From Chloroflexota bacterium (GTDB lineage: Bacteria; Chloroflexota; Anaerolineae; UBA1429), in contig JAAYAW010000038.1 in NCBI GenBank assembly GCA_012719135.1, positions 1-47,394 of the forward strand: 47,394 nt of DNA, written 5' to 3'. A program made the position numbers and the translations under genes. A model generated the notes under the pieces. The model had not been told where the DNA came from. It saw only the letters and a list, made by a program, of their open reading frames with translations, and searched no databases. This document shows, one piece after another, positions 9,660 through 19,403 of this stretch. Numbering within the stretch: position 1 is the stretch's first letter; each line of letters starts with the position of its first letter.

Positions 9660-10937
9660 TTGGCACAGAGAAAACCGATGACGATGGCGCAAAAGATACT
9701 CGCTGCCCACACCGGCCGAGAACATCTCTCGGTCGGGGAACTCGTCGATGTACCGGTGGATATGGTCCTGGCGAACGACATCACCGCGCCCATCGCCATC
9801 AACGAGTTTGCCCGTCTCGGAGTCGACGAGGTCTTTGACCGGGAACGCATTGCCCTCGTGCCGGATCATTTTGCACCGAACAAGGATATCAAATCCGCCG
9901 AGCAGTGTAAGCAGATGCGAGAGTTCGCTCAGCGGTACGGAATCGTCCATTACTTTGAAGTGGGGCGCATGGGGATCGAGCATGCGCTGCTGCCTCAGGA
10001 AGGCCTCGTGCTTCCTGGCGACGTGGTCGTAGGGGCGGACTCGCACACGTGCACCTACGGCGCCGTGGGCGCCTTTGCCACCGGCATGGGCTCCACCGAC
10101 ATCGCCGTCGCGATGGCCACAGGCAGCATCTGGATGCGCGTGCCCTCCACGATCAAGATCGTCTACAGCGGCGAGCGACGTCCCTGGGTGGGCGGGAAGG
10201 ACCTCATACTCCACACCATAGGGTTGATCGGCGTCGACGGCGCCCGTTACCAGGCCATCGAGTTCTGCGGGCCCGCCATAGAGACGCTTTCGATGGATAA
10301 TCGCCTGACCATGTCCAACATGGCCATCGAGGCGGGGGCCAAGGCCGGGATGTTCGCTCCGGACGCGATCACAGAAGCCTACGTATCCAGCCGGGCCAAG
10401 AGGTCCTGCCGGCCGACCTGTGCGGATGCGGATGCCGAGTACGAGAGGGTGATCGAGATCGACGTCAGCGCGATCGAGCCCACCGTATCATTTCCACACC
10501 TGCCCAGCAACGCCCGCCCGCTGAGCCAGGTGGGCCAGGTCAAGATCGATCAGGCGGTCATCGGTTCCTGCACCAATGGCCGATGGGAGGATCTGGTACA
10601 GGCCGCGGAGATCCTCAAGGGACGCCAGGTGCATCCTGATGTGCGCTGCATCGTCATCCCGGGCACGCAGGAGATCTATCTGGAGGCGGTGCGGGGAGGC
10701 CTTGCAGAGACCTTTGTGCGTGCTGGAGCGGTGTTCAGCACACCCACATGCGGCCCCTGCCTCGGGGGCTACATGGGGGTACTAGCCGCCGGGGAGCGGT
10801 GCATATCCACCACAAACAGAAACTTTGTGGGGCGTATGGGTCATGTCGATAGCGAGGTGTATCTGGCAGGTCCGGCCATCGCCGCGGCGAGCGCCGTCCT
10901 GGGCTACATTGGCGGCCCTGAGCAGTTGGGCCGCTGA
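9660..10937 (+). CDS. leuC: 3-isopropylmalate dehydratase, large subunit
   Basis: This aconitase-family subunit isomerises 2- to 3-isopropylmalate with LeuD, and can act on citramalate as well. The 425-aa protein carries the three [4Fe-4S] cysteines in GSCTNGR and PTCGPCLGG, and the substrate motif [11 protein letters not shown]. Its length is that of the archaeal/short bacterial type. The chosen start is TTG 9660, which has GAGGGGAGG six bases upstream; ATG 9678 is an alternative that would drop six residues. Its partner leuD is not adjacent: thrC lies between them. Confidence 0.93.
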   Translation: MAQRKPMTMAQKILAAHTGREHLSVGELVDVPVDMVLANDITAPIAINEFARLGVDEVFDRERIALVPDHFAPNKDIKSAEQCKQMREFAQRYGIVHYFEVGRMGIEHALLPQEGLVLPGDVVVGADSHTCTYGAVGAFATGMGSTDIAVAMATGSIWMRVPSTIKIVYSGERRPWVGGKDLILHTIGLIGVDGARYQAIEFCGPAIETLSMDNRLTMSNMAIEAGAKAGMFAPDAITEAYVSSRAKRSCRPTCADADAEYERVIEIDVSAIEPTVSFPHLPSNARPLSQVGQVKIDQAVIGSCTNGRWEDLVQAAEILKGRQVHPDVRCIVIPGTQEIYLEAVRGGLAETFVRAGAVFSTPTCGPCLGGYMGVLAAGERCISTTNRNFVGRMGHVDSEVYLAGPAIAAASAVLGYIGGPEQLGR

Positions 10938-10954
10938 CCATCCGGGAGACAGAA

Positions 10955-12292
10955 ATGGCATACGATTGCTGGCTGCAGTGTGTCCGTGATTGCTCCGGCC
11001 GGTTCCCGGTCACCGACGTGATCTACCGATGCCCGGCATGCGGCGGACTGCTCGAGGTCCAGCACGACATGGCTGCCCTGAGCGAGCGAAGCGGGGAGCA
11101 GTGGCGAGCGCTGTTTGACGGGCGCACCCGCACAAACGACTGGCCGTACGGCAGCGGCGTGTGGGGCAAAAAGGAGTGGGTGCTCCCGCTGGTGGATGAC
11201 GAGCACATCGTCTCGATGTACGAGGGCCACACCAACCTCTTCTGGGCGCGGCGACTGGGCGCCGAGGTTGGTGTCGAGGACCTGTGGGTCAAGCTGTGCG
11301 GGAACAGCCACACCGGCTCCTTCAAGGATCTCGGTATGACGGTCCTGGTGAGCGTCGTGAACCAGATGATCGCAAGCGGCTCACCGGTAAGGGCTCTGGC
11401 CTGCGCAAGCACTGGAGACACATCGGCAGCCCTGGCGGCCTACGGGGCCGCGGCGGGCATTCCCACGATTGTGTTTCTGCCCAAGAACAAGGTGTCTGAT
11501 GCACAGCTGATTCAGCCGATCGCGAACGGCGCTCTGGTGCTCGCGCTGGACACCGATTTCGACGGTTGCATGGCGCTCGTGCGGGAAGTCACCAAGGACA
11601 AGTCTCTCTACCTGGCCAACTCGATGAACTCCCTTCGCATAGAAGGCCAAAAGACCGTGGGGATCGAGATTGTGCAGCAGTTCGACTGGCAGGTGCCGGA
11701 TTGGATCGTGATTCCGGTCGGGAACCTCGGCAACATCTCCGCGCTGGGCAAGGGATTTCTGATGATGCGAGAACTGGGCCTAATCGATCGGTTGCCCAAG
11801 CTCGTGGCCGCGCAGGCCGAACAGGCGAACCCCTTCTACAGAAGCTTCCAGAGAGGCTTTGAGAAGCTGGAGCCGATGCATGCCGGAGAGACGATCGCCA
11901 CCGCCATCCAGATCGGGAATCCCGTGAGTTACGAAAAGGCCGTCCAAGTGATGAGTCGTTTCGAGGGCTGCGTGGAGCAGGCCAGCGAGGATGAGATCGC
12001 CGATGCCTCGGCGCGTGCCGATCTCACAGGGATGTACGCGTGCCCGCATACTGGCGTGGCGCTCGCCGCGCTGTTCAAGCTGATCAACCGCGGTGTCGTT
12101 CGCCCACAGGATCGGGTGGTCGTCATCTCTACGGCGCACGGACTCAAGTTCAGCACGTTCAAGACGGCCTATCACCGGGACGCGCTCTCGGGGATCAAGG
12201 CGAGCCGCCAGAACCCGCCGGTGGAACTCGCCGCCGACGCACAGGCCGTGCGGCACACCATCCAGCGGTTTCTGGATGGCCAAAGCCAGTGA
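10955..12292 (+). CDS. thrC: Threonine synthase
   Basis: ThrC converts O-phosphohomoserine to threonine using pyridoxal phosphate. The 445-aa protein starts with a putative zinc ribbon (Cys5, Cys9, Cys13, Cys26, Cys29), seen in the short plant/archaeal-like class. It has the cofactor lysine Lys124 in GSFKDLGM, and the phosphate-binding region is IPVGNLGN. Threonine is the classical isoleucine precursor, but no threonine deaminase lies in this window. The gene sits between leuC and leuD with only 17 and 20 bases on either side. Closely related fold-type II enzymes exist; the N-terminal ribbon and SHTGSFKD favour threonine synthase. Confidence 0.9.
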   Translation: MAYDCWLQCVRDCSGRFPVTDVIYRCPACGGLLEVQHDMAALSERSGEQWRALFDGRTRTNDWPYGSGVWGKKEWVLPLVDDEHIVSMYEGHTNLFWARRLGAEVGVEDLWVKLCGNSHTGSFKDLGMTVLVSVVNQMIASGSPVRALACASTGDTSAALAAYGAAAGIPTIVFLPKNKVSDAQLIQPIANGALVLALDTDFDGCMALVREVTKDKSLYLANSMNSLRIEGQKTVGIEIVQQFDWQVPDWIVIPVGNLGNISALGKGFLMMRELGLIDRLPKLVAAQAEQANPFYRSFQRGFEKLEPMHAGETIATAIQIGNPVSYEKAVQVMSRFEGCVEQASEDEIADASARADLTGMYACPHTGVALAALFKLINRGVVRPQDRVVVISTAHGLKFSTFKTAYHRDALSGIKASRQNPPVELAADAQAVRHTIQRFLDGQSQ

Positions 12293-12312
12293 TAGACAAG
12301 GAGCAGCTACGT

Positions 12313-12816
12313 ATGACACTCGAGGGTCGCGTGTGGAAGTACGGTGACAACATCGATACCGATGCCATCATCCCGGCCAGATATCTCAATACCTCGTCAG
12401 AGGCCGAGTTGGCGGCCCACTGCATGGAGGACTGGGATACCTCCTTTGTGGCGAACGTCCAGCCTGGTGATATCGTCGTGGCCGGCAAGAACTTTGGATG
12501 TGGCTCTTCGCGCGAGCACGCACCCGTGGCGCTCAAGGCCAGCGGCATCGCGTGCGTGGTGGCGGAGACCTTTGCGCGGATCTTTTACCGGAACGCCCTG
12601 AACATCGGGCTGCCTATCCTCGAATGCCCGGAGGCCGCACAGGCCACTCTGGCGGGACATACGCTGGAGATCGATCTGAGCGCCGGGCGCATACGGAACG
12701 TGGATACCGGCCAGACGTACCAATCGACGCCCTACCCGGAGTTCATGCTCGCTCTCATCGAAGCCGGTGGTCTGGTGGAATACACGCGCAGAAAGCTCGC
12801 CGAGGACCACGGATGA
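12313..12816 (+). CDS. leuD: 3-isopropylmalate dehydratase, small subunit
   Basis: LeuD provides the swivelling domain that completes the isopropylmalate isomerase active site with LeuC. The 167-aa protein has the family motifs [14 protein letters not shown] near the start and [19 protein letters not shown] in the middle. Length fits the short form that pairs with a 420-residue LeuC. AAGGAG lies ten bases upstream of ATG 12313. Its stop codon overlaps the next start as ATGA, so pheA is translationally coupled to it. Confidence 0.94.
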   Translation: MTLEGRVWKYGDNIDTDAIIPARYLNTSSEAELAAHCMEDWDTSFVANVQPGDIVVAGKNFGCGSSREHAPVALKASGIACVVAETFARIFYRNALNIGLPILECPEAAQATLAGHTLEIDLSAGRIRNVDTGQTYQSTPYPEFMLALIEAGGLVEYTRRKLAEDHG

Positions 12817-13667
12817 CACCGCGACTAGGCGTGGGCTACCAGGGTGAACCGGGCGCTTACAGCGAGGAAGCGTGCCTATCGCTATTCGGCAGTGAGATTC
12901 AGCCGGTTCCTTGTGATAGCTTTGATGCTGTCTTCGAGGGCGTGGAAGCAGGCCGGCTCGACTATGGCGTCGTACCGGTGGAGAACTCCCTTGCCGGGAG
13001 TATCCATCGCAACTATGACCTGCTGCTACAGCACGCGTTGCACATCATCGCTGAACACAATCTACGCGTTTCGCACTGCCTGATCGCCCACCCCGGCGCA
13101 ACCCTTGAGACTATCGAGCGGGTCTTTTCCCATCCGCAAGCGCTGGCACAATGCGAGCAATCGCTGAGCGCGCTCTCTGACGTAGAGATCCACGCCACAT
13201 ACGACACGGCCGGCAGCGTCAAGATGGTCAAGGAGAGCGGGGATCCGCACGCAGCGGCGATCGCGAGCGCCCGTGCCGCAGAGATATATGGTATGCAGGT
13301 GCTGGTGCACGAGTTCGAGGATGAAAAGGCCAACTTTACACGGTTCGTCGCCATATCACGTGACCCGGTCGTGCCGGCAGAAGAGATCGAGGCCAAGACG
13401 TCGATCGCGTTCGCTGGCATCAACCGTCCGGGGCTGCTCTGGCGTTGCCTGAGCGCCTTTGCGCTACGGGACATCGACCTGTCCAAGATCGAATCCCGCC
13501 CACTCAAGGGAGTGCCCTGGCAGTATGTCTTTTACGTGGATTTCGCTGGTGGTCCACATCAGGAGCCGTGCCGCAGGGCGCTGGATCACCTGCGCGAGAT
13601 GACCACCTTTGTTCGCGTGTTTGGATCATACCCGCGCGCCAGTAACGCGCCCCTCGATAGCGACTAG
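12813..13667 (+). CDS. pheA: Prephenate dehydratase with ACT domain
   Basis: PheA converts prephenate to phenylpyruvate, the last dedicated step before phenylalanine. The 284-aa protein has a catalytic domain (residues 1-180) with [22 protein letters not shown] and the TRF motif in [11 protein letters not shown]-terminal ACT domain with ESRP in KIESRPLKG fits allosteric inhibition by phenylalanine. No chorismate mutase domain is fused. ATG 12813 overlaps the leuD stop by four bases, and GAGGA inside leuD serves as ribosome site. Its place inside a branched-chain operon is unusual and would put phenylalanine synthesis under the same attenuator. Confidence 0.93.
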   Translation: MTPRLGVGYQGEPGAYSEEACLSLFGSEIQPVPCDSFDAVFEGVEAGRLDYGVVPVENSLAGSIHRNYDLLLQHALHIIAEHNLRVSHCLIAHPGATLETIERVFSHPQALAQCEQSLSALSDVEIHATYDTAGSVKMVKESGDPHAAAIASARAAEIYGMQVLVHEFEDEKANFTRFVAISRDPVVPAEEIEAKTSIAFAGINRPGLLWRCLSAFALRDIDLSKIESRPLKGVPWQYVFYVDFAGGPHQEPCRRALDHLREMTTFVRVFGSYPRASNAPLDSD

Positions 13668-13682
13668 AAAGGAACGCGGCTC

Positions 13683-14744
13683 ATGGTGTTCAGAATTGCT
13701 GTGCTGGGAGGCGACGGCATCGGACCGGAGGTGGCCGCCGAGGCAGCACGGGTGCTTGAGGCCGTCAGTTCGGCCTATGGTCATACAATGACCTTCGAGA
13801 CGGGCCTTATTGGAGGGATTGCCATCGACGAGACCGGGAGTCCCCTCCCGCAGGAGACGGTGTCTCTCTGTCGCCGGTCGGACGCGATTCTGTTTGGTGC
13901 AGTCGGTGGCCCGAAATGGGACGACCCGTCGGCGTCCGTGAGGCCCGAGCAGGGGCTATTGGGCATTCGGAAGGCGCTGGGGCTCTTTGCCAACCTGCGA
14001 CCCGTCCGGCTGAACGCGGCCCTCGCGAACGCCTCGACCATCAAGCCGGGCGTGCTCGAGGACACCGACCTGGTGGTGGTTCGCGAGCTTACGGGAGGCA
14101 TCTACTTTGGCGAGCGCGGGCGTCGCGATGGTGGACGTACGGCGTATGACACGATGATCTACACCGAAGCGGAAATCGAGCGCGTTCTGAGAGTCGCGTT
14201 CGAGCTCGCGCGGGGACGCCGCCGCAAGGTGACCTCGGTGGACAAGGCCAATGTGCTGGAGAGCTCCAGGCTGTGGCGTGAGACAGCGTTGCGCGTGGCC
14301 CAGGAATATCCCGATATCACCTGCGAGCATCTGCTGGTGGATGCCTGCGCCATGCATCTCATTCGTCGCCCGGCATCGTTCGACGTCATTGTCACGGAGA
14401 ACCTGTTCGGTGATATCCTCACCGATGAAGCCTCGATGTTGTCCGGATCCATGGGTATGCTGCCTTCTGCCTCGCTGGCCGAGGGAACGCTCGGTCTGTA
14501 TGAGCCCATCCATGGCTCCGCCCCGGACATCGCGGGCAAGGGCATTGCCAATCCGATCGGCGCCATCCTGAGCGCTGCGCTCCTGCTGCGACACTCGCTC
14601 AAGTTGGAGCAAGAGGCCGCCGCCGTCGAGGGCGCCGTGGAGAGCGTTCTGGCCGATGGATACCGGACGGGAGACATCGCCCAGCCGGGAGGGGAAACCG
14701 TATCGACCACCGTCATGGGCGAGATGATCGCCGGACGGATCTAG
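13683..14744 (+). CDS. leuB: 3-isopropylmalate dehydrogenase
   Basis: LeuB oxidises and decarboxylates 3-isopropylmalate with NAD, giving the leucine keto acid; it can also serve the citramalate route. The 353-aa protein shows [10 protein letters not shown] at the start, the substrate-binding arginines in the RPVRLN and [15 protein letters not shown] segments, the metal-binding aspartates in [14 protein letters not shown], and [14 protein letters not shown] near the end. The [10 protein letters not shown]-like region is typical of isopropylmalate dehydrogenase rather than isocitrate dehydrogenase. A GGAA site precedes the ATG; the gap to pheA is 15 bases. Confidence 0.95.
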   Translation: MVFRIAVLGGDGIGPEVAAEAARVLEAVSSAYGHTMTFETGLIGGIAIDETGSPLPQETVSLCRRSDAILFGAVGGPKWDDPSASVRPEQGLLGIRKALGLFANLRPVRLNAALANASTIKPGVLEDTDLVVVRELTGGIYFGERGRRDGGRTAYDTMIYTEAEIERVLRVAFELARGRRRKVTSVDKANVLESSRLWRETALRVAQEYPDITCEHLLVDACAMHLIRRPASFDVIVTENLFGDILTDEASMLSGSMGMLPSASLAEGTLGLYEPIHGSAPDIAGKGIANPIGAILSAALLLRHSLKLEQEAAAVEGAVESVLADGYRTGDIAQPGGETVSTTVMGEMIAGRI

Positions 14745-14769
14745 CCTGCGCAATAAAGGAGCCAAGACC

Positions 14770-15696
14770 ATGCCGATCCCCGAGTCCGAGTATATCTGGT
14801 TCGATGGCGAGCTGATTCCCTGGCGCGATGCCCAGGTTCACGTGCTCTCCCACGTGCTCCACTACGGTTCGAGCGTTTTCGAGGGCATACGGTGCTACAG
14901 CACGCCCAAGGGGCCTGCCATTTTCCGGCTCCAGCCGCATCTCCGCCGGATGTACGACTCCTGCCGGGTGTACCGGATGGAGATCCCCTACACCCCCGAG
15001 CAGATCTCTCAGGCCATCATGGCCACGGTGAGCAAGAACGGGCTGGAGTCCTGCTATGTGCGTCCGCTCGTGTTCCGCGGCTATGGGCAACTGGGGGTTG
15101 AGCCGCGCACCTGCCCTGTGCAGGTGGCCATTGCCGCCTGGAGCTGGGGTGCATATCTCGGAGCGGATGCTCTGGAGGAAGGTGTGGACGTGGGGGTTAG
15201 TTCGTGGCGGCGCATGGCGCCCGATACCAACCCGGCGGGCATCAAGGCCGGTGGGCACTATACCAACTCCCAGTTGATCCGCATGGAGGCGGCCGATCAC
15301 GGCTACTCGGAGGGCATCGCGCTGGACGTATACGGCTACGTCAGCGAGGGTAGTGGCGAGAACATATTCGTGGTGCGGGATGGTGTGCTGTACACGCCCT
15401 CAGCCGGCAACTCTATCCTCGGAGGCATCACGCGTGATTCCGTGATCACGCTGGCCGGCGAGCTCGGATACCGCGTGGTCGAGGCGCAAATCGCGCGGGA
15501 GCAGCTCTACTCGGCAGATGAGCTGTTTTTCGCTGGCACCGCAGCCGAGATCTCGCCGATCCGATCGGTGGATCATATCACCATCGGTGCTGGTCGCCGG
15601 GGTCCTGTAACGGCCGCCCTGCAAGAGGCGTTCTTTGACATCGTCGAGGGCCGCGCACCCGATCGCTTTGGCTGGCTCAGCCTCGTCGAGGGCTAG
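14770..15696 (+). CDS. ilvE: Branched-chain amino-acid aminotransferase
   Basis: IlvE transfers the amino group from glutamate to the three branched-chain keto acids, the final step of the pathway. The 308-aa fold-type IV protein has [18 protein letters not shown] near the start, the cofactor lysine Lys159 in [12 protein letters not shown], and the phosphate-binding [11 protein letters not shown] and GGITRDSV segments. AAGGAG precedes the ATG. It is the last gene of the operon and is followed by a strong terminator. A D-amino-acid transaminase or lyase of the same fold is unlikely given the context. Confidence 0.95.
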   Translation: MPIPESEYIWFDGELIPWRDAQVHVLSHVLHYGSSVFEGIRCYSTPKGPAIFRLQPHLRRMYDSCRVYRMEIPYTPEQISQAIMATVSKNGLESCYVRPLVFRGYGQLGVEPRTCPVQVAIAAWSWGAYLGADALEEGVDVGVSSWRRMAPDTNPAGIKAGGHYTNSQLIRMEAADHGYSEGIALDVYGYVSEGSGENIFVVRDGVLYTPSAGNSILGGITRDSVITLAGELGYRVVEAQIAREQLYSADELFFAGTAAEISPIRSVDHITIGAGRRGPVTAALQEAFFDIVEGRAPDRFGWLSLVEG

Positions 15697-15714
15697 CGCA
15701 GAGGGCACGGCGTC

Positions 15715-15752
15715 AACCGGGCCGCATCGCTGTATCGTGATGCGGCCCGGTT
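15715..15752 (+). terminator. Terminator after ilvE
   Basis: A perfect 14-bp stem pairs 15715-15728 with 15739-15752, with a 10-base loop. Only a short T-containing tail follows, as in other GC-rich terminators here. It closes the 12-gene operon. Confidence 0.8.
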
Positions 15753-15806
15753 CTGATTGATCGGTGCACACGTTCCCTGAATGCCAGATGGCGCTGGCAG
15801 GAGGCG

Positions 15807-15835
15807 TTTTGCTGCTCTGTGACTTGGAGTAGAAT
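15807..15835 (+). promoter_or_regulatory. Possible promoter of nadCAB
   Basis: TAGAAT (15830-15835) lies 17 bases after a weak -35 TTTTGC (15807-15812), just downstream of the operon terminator. The -10 box recurs at other promoters in this window. Confidence 0.45.
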
Positions 15836-15869
15836 CAGGCAAGGCGTGAACACCAGGGGGATAAGCCTG

Positions 15870-16724
15870 ATGACTATTGAGAGCGAGATCCGAGAGATCG
15901 TCGAGCGGGCGCTGAAAGAAGATGTGGGCTCGGGCGATGTCACCAGCGTCCCGATCATCCGACCTGCTACCCGCCTCTACGGGGAGTTCCTGGCCAAGGA
16001 GAGCGGCGTGCTGGCAGGAATCGAGGTGGTTCGGGAAGTCTTCCATCAGGTGGACGAGTCCATTTCCTTCACCCCCCGCTTGGAGGATGGCCAGGCTTTT
16101 CGGGCTGGTGATGTGCTTGCCACTGTCTCCGGTTTGGGTCCCAGTATCTTGATTGGTGAGCGGGTTGCGCTGAATTTCCTGCAGCGCATGTCCGGTATCG
16201 CCAGTATGACGCGACAGTTTGTGGAGGCAGCGGCGGGCACCCGTGCGCGCGTACTGGATACGCGCAAGACGATGCCTGGCCTGCGCGCACTAGACAAGCT
16301 TGCAGTTCGCCTGGGGGGCGGTACCAATCATCGCACCGGGCTGTACGATATGGTGCTCATCAAGGACAACCATATTGAGGCGGCAGGCAGCATCACGGCC
16401 GCCGTATCTCGGGTCAGAGAGCACGGAATCACACTTCCCATCGAGGTCGAGATCGACTCGCTCGAGCAACTCGATGAAGCCCTGGCCGCGAACGTCCAGC
16501 GCATCATGCTCGATAACATGGACTGCGCTTCCATGAAGATCGCCGTAGAGCGCGTAGCGGGCCGGGTCGAACTGGAAGCTTCCGGGAATATCACGCTGGA
16601 ACGCGTGTCCCAGGTCGCAGCCACGGGAGTAGACTATCTGTCCGTGGGAGCTCTGACGCATTCGGTCAGGGCGCTGGACATCAGTCTCGACCTTCGCATG
16701 GGTCTGGCGCACCAGGAGGTCTGA
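15870..16724 (+). CDS. nadC: Nicotinate-nucleotide pyrophosphorylase (carboxylating)
   Basis: NadC joins quinolinate with phosphoribosyl pyrophosphate and releases CO2, giving nicotinate mononucleotide for NAD. The 284-aa protein has LKEDVGSGDVTS near the start, TRKTMPGLRALDKLAVRLGG with the substrate-binding basic residues, and IEVEIDSLEQLDEAL with LDNM in the barrel, all family signatures. An upstream start at 15819 is possible in frame, but ATG 15870 follows a GGGGG site and matches the family N-terminus. The stop is one base before the nadA start, so nadC and nadA are tightly coupled. Confidence 0.95.
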   Translation: MTIESEIREIVERALKEDVGSGDVTSVPIIRPATRLYGEFLAKESGVLAGIEVVREVFHQVDESISFTPRLEDGQAFRAGDVLATVSGLGPSILIGERVALNFLQRMSGIASMTRQFVEAAAGTRARVLDTRKTMPGLRALDKLAVRLGGGTNHRTGLYDMVLIKDNHIEAAGSITAAVSRVREHGITLPIEVEIDSLEQLDEALAANVQRIMLDNMDCASMKIAVERVAGRVELEASGNITLERVSQVAATGVDYLSVGALTHSVRALDISLDLRMGLAHQEV

Positions 16725-16725
16725 C

Positions 16726-17799
16726 ATGTCTGTTGAGCGAGGTATTGGAAAGGTGCCGGAACGCTACCGTCACATGCGTATGGAGGACCTGGTTCGTGAG
16801 ACGGAGCGAGTGCGCGCCCGGCTCGGCGACCAGGTGGCGATTCTCGGGCACCACTATCAGAGGGACGAGATCATCCGCTTTGCCGACCATACCGGGGACT
16901 CGCTCGAGCTCTCGCGGAAGGCGGCAAGCGTAGAGGCGCCGTACATCGTGTTTTGTGGGGTCTACTTCATGGCCGAGACGGCGGCTATCCTGTGCTCGCC
17001 GGAGCAGAGAGTCATTCAGCCCGTCATCGAGGCGCTCTGCCCGATGGCCGAGATGGCCAGTCGCAAGCAGGTATCCGCAGCCTGGGACGCTCTCTCCACG
17101 GTGTGGGACGAGCCGATCATCCCGATCACCTATCAGAACTCGAACGCTGACGTGAAGGCCTTTGTAGGCGAGCGCGGAGGCGCCGTCTGCACCTCATCCA
17201 ACGCGAGGCGGATACTGGACTGGGCATTCAGCCGGGGCGGGCGGGTTCTCTTTACCCCCGACGAGCATCTTGGCACCAACACGGCGCTGGAGATGGGCCT
17301 CTCTGAATCAGAGGTAGGTGTCTGGAATCCGTTGGCGCCCGCGAGCCCTGAGACATTCAGCGAATGCCGTATGGTGGTCTGGAAGGGTTTCTGCTCCGTG
17401 CACACAGGCTTTACGCTGGAGGATGTAGCCCGTGCCCGTGCAGAGCATCCTGGGGCCCGCATCGTGGTGCACCCTGAGTGCCCCAGGCCCATCGTGCTGG
17501 CATCGGACGCCTCCGGTTCGACGTCCCAGATCATCGATGTGGTCGCCAAAGCCCCGGCGGGGTCCACGATCGTCGTCGGTACAGAGTGCCACATGGTTGA
17601 CCGGCTCGCGCGGCAGTATGCCGACAAAGAGATCATTCCCCTGGCCAGGCGTGAGTGCGGTTCCATGGGATTGACGAGATTGGAACATCTTCTGTTCGCC
17701 CTGGAGGGACTGGCATCGGGCAAGGCCCACAATATCGTTGCCGTGGATCCGGATACGGCCGCGGGTGCCCGTTTGGCGCTCGAGAGAATGCTGCAGTAA
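16726..17799 (+). CDS. nadA: Quinolinate synthase
   Basis: NadA condenses iminoaspartate with dihydroxyacetone phosphate to quinolinate using a [4Fe-4S] cluster. The 357-aa protein has LGHHYQRDEI near residue 39 and FCGVYFMAETAAILC. The later cysteines are in WKGFCSVHTGFT and RRECGSMG, spaced as in long-form NadA. AGGAGG lies inside the end of nadC, about seven bases from ATG 16726. It is the middle gene of nadC-nadA-nadB, and the iminoaspartate it needs is unstable and comes from the NadB encoded next. Confidence 0.95.
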   Translation: MSVERGIGKVPERYRHMRMEDLVRETERVRARLGDQVAILGHHYQRDEIIRFADHTGDSLELSRKAASVEAPYIVFCGVYFMAETAAILCSPEQRVIQPVIEALCPMAEMASRKQVSAAWDALSTVWDEPIIPITYQNSNADVKAFVGERGGAVCTSSNARRILDWAFSRGGRVLFTPDEHLGTNTALEMGLSESEVGVWNPLAPASPETFSECRMVVWKGFCSVHTGFTLEDVARARAEHPGARIVVHPECPRPIVLASDASGSTSQIIDVVAKAPAGSTIVVGTECHMVDRLARQYADKEIIPLARRECGSMGLTRLEHLLFALEGLASGKAHNIVAVDPDTAAGARLALERMLQ

Positions 17800-17822
17800 G
17801 GCCAGCAGCAAGACAGGAAGAT

Positions 17823-19403
17823 ATGGCGACCACCGAAGCGTTACAGTGTGATGTACTGATAATCGGCAGCGGCATCGCCGGAGCGATCGCCGCGCTGAAC
17901 CTGGCCGAGAACGAAAACCTCCGGATCATCATGCTGACCAAGTATGCTGACCCCCTTGAGTCCAACACCTATTATGCGCAAGGGGGCATCATCTACACGG
18001 GCGAGGAGGACTCGCCCGAGCAACTGGCAGAGGATCTCACTCGAGCGGGGGATGATCTCAACAGCCGTGAGGCTGTCGCCATTCTCTCGCATGAAGGCCC
18101 CCGCCTGGTGCGCGAGCTCCTGGTAGACAAGTACCAGGTGCCCTTTACGCTTACGCCTCAGAACGAGCTCGAGCGCACCCGCGAGGCCGCGCATTCCACG
18201 AGCCGGATTCTGCACGTGAACGATGCCACTGGCCGGGCCATTCAGCAGAAACTGGTGGAGGCGCTTCTCCAGCAGTCGAATATCCAGATCATGACGCAAT
18301 ACACGGCAATAGATCTGCTCACGCCGGCCCACCACTCACTCAACCGCCTGGCCATTTATGAGCCGCTCTCATGCGTGGGTGCCTATGTGTACGACCATGA
18401 TACAGGGCAGGTCGTCACGGTACTCTCCAAGGCGACCGTACTGGCCACCGGGGGCCTGGGGCAGATCTTTTTGCATACGACGAACCCGGAAGGGGCCACC
18501 GGTGACGGCCTGGCCATGGCCTACCGCGCCGGGGCGCGGATCATCAACGCCGAGTATGTCCAGTTCCACCCCACGACCTTTTACCACCAGGGCGGCGCTC
18601 GGTTCCTCATCAGCGAGGCTCTGCGCGGCGAGGGTGGCAGACTGCTGAACATCGATGGCGAACGCTTTATGGCGCGTTACGAACCGGAGTGGCAGGAGTT
18701 GGCTCCCCGCGACGTGGTGGCGAGGAGTATCCACCGAGAGATGCTTCGCACGGGAGCGGACCATGTGTACCTCGACGTCGCTTCTGTGATGTCCGCTGAG
18801 ACGATACGCGATCGCTTCCCGAACATCTACGAGAGCTGCCTGCAGTACGATATCGATCCGACGGTGGAACCGATACCGGTGGTTCCGGCGGCCCACTATT
18901 TCTGCGGCGGGGTATGGGTAGATTCCTGGGGAAGAACGAGCCTGCAGCGGCTCTATGCCGTTGGGGAGGTCACGTGCACAGGCGTGCACGGTGCCAACAG
19001 GCTTGGAAGCTCCTCTCTACTGGAGGGCCTCGTATGGGGCACCCGCGCAGCGCGCGATATCCGCTGGCAGGTCAACGGCATGGACGCACCCAATCCGGCC
19101 ATGATCCCCCCCTGGCAATCCACCGGCACTGATCCGGCAGACCCGGCACTGGTGCGTCACGATATGCAGACCATCAAGCACTCGATGTGGTACTATGTCG
19201 GGCTCGTTCGTAGCCGGCAACGACTGGAGCGGGCTCTTCGCGATCTCAACACGCTTAGCCAGGACATCGACGCCTTCTACCGGACCACGCGCCTTGAGCC
19301 GCAGATGATCAGCCTGCGGAACGCGTCACTGGCGGCGATCATCGTGGCACGGGCTGCCTGGGAAAATCGAGAAAGCCACGGCTGCCACTACCGTGAGGAC
19401 TAG
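17823..19403 (+). CDS. nadB: L-aspartate oxidase
   Basis: NadB is a flavoprotein that oxidises aspartate to iminoaspartate, the first step of NAD synthesis. The 526-aa protein has the FAD-binding VLIIGSGIAGA at the N-terminus and QGGI in the flavin region. Active-site motifs are EYVQFHPTTF and HGANRLGSSSLLEG, typical of NadB rather than of succinate dehydrogenase or fumarate reductase. ATG 17823 was chosen over the longer frame from 17655, which would overlap nadA by 145 bases. Its 3' end overlaps the stop codon of the convergent hydrolase gene by four bases, leaving no room for a separate terminator. Confidence 0.95.
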   Translation: MATTEALQCDVLIIGSGIAGAIAALNLAENENLRIIMLTKYADPLESNTYYAQGGIIYTGEEDSPEQLAEDLTRAGDDLNSREAVAILSHEGPRLVRELLVDKYQVPFTLTPQNELERTREAAHSTSRILHVNDATGRAIQQKLVEALLQQSNIQIMTQYTAIDLLTPAHHSLNRLAIYEPLSCVGAYVYDHDTGQVVTVLSKATVLATGGLGQIFLHTTNPEGATGDGLAMAYRAGARIINAEYVQFHPTTFYHQGGARFLISEALRGEGGRLLNIDGERFMARYEPEWQELAPRDVVARSIHREMLRTGADHVYLDVASVMSAETIRDRFPNIYESCLQYDIDPTVEPIPVVPAAHYFCGGVWVDSWGRTSLQRLYAVGEVTCTGVHGANRLGSSSLLEGLVWGTRAARDIRWQVNGMDAPNPAMIPPWQSTGTDPADPALVRHDMQTIKHSMWYYVGLVRSRQRLERALRDLNTLSQDIDAFYRTTRLEPQMISLRNASLAAIIVARAAWENRESHGCHYRED

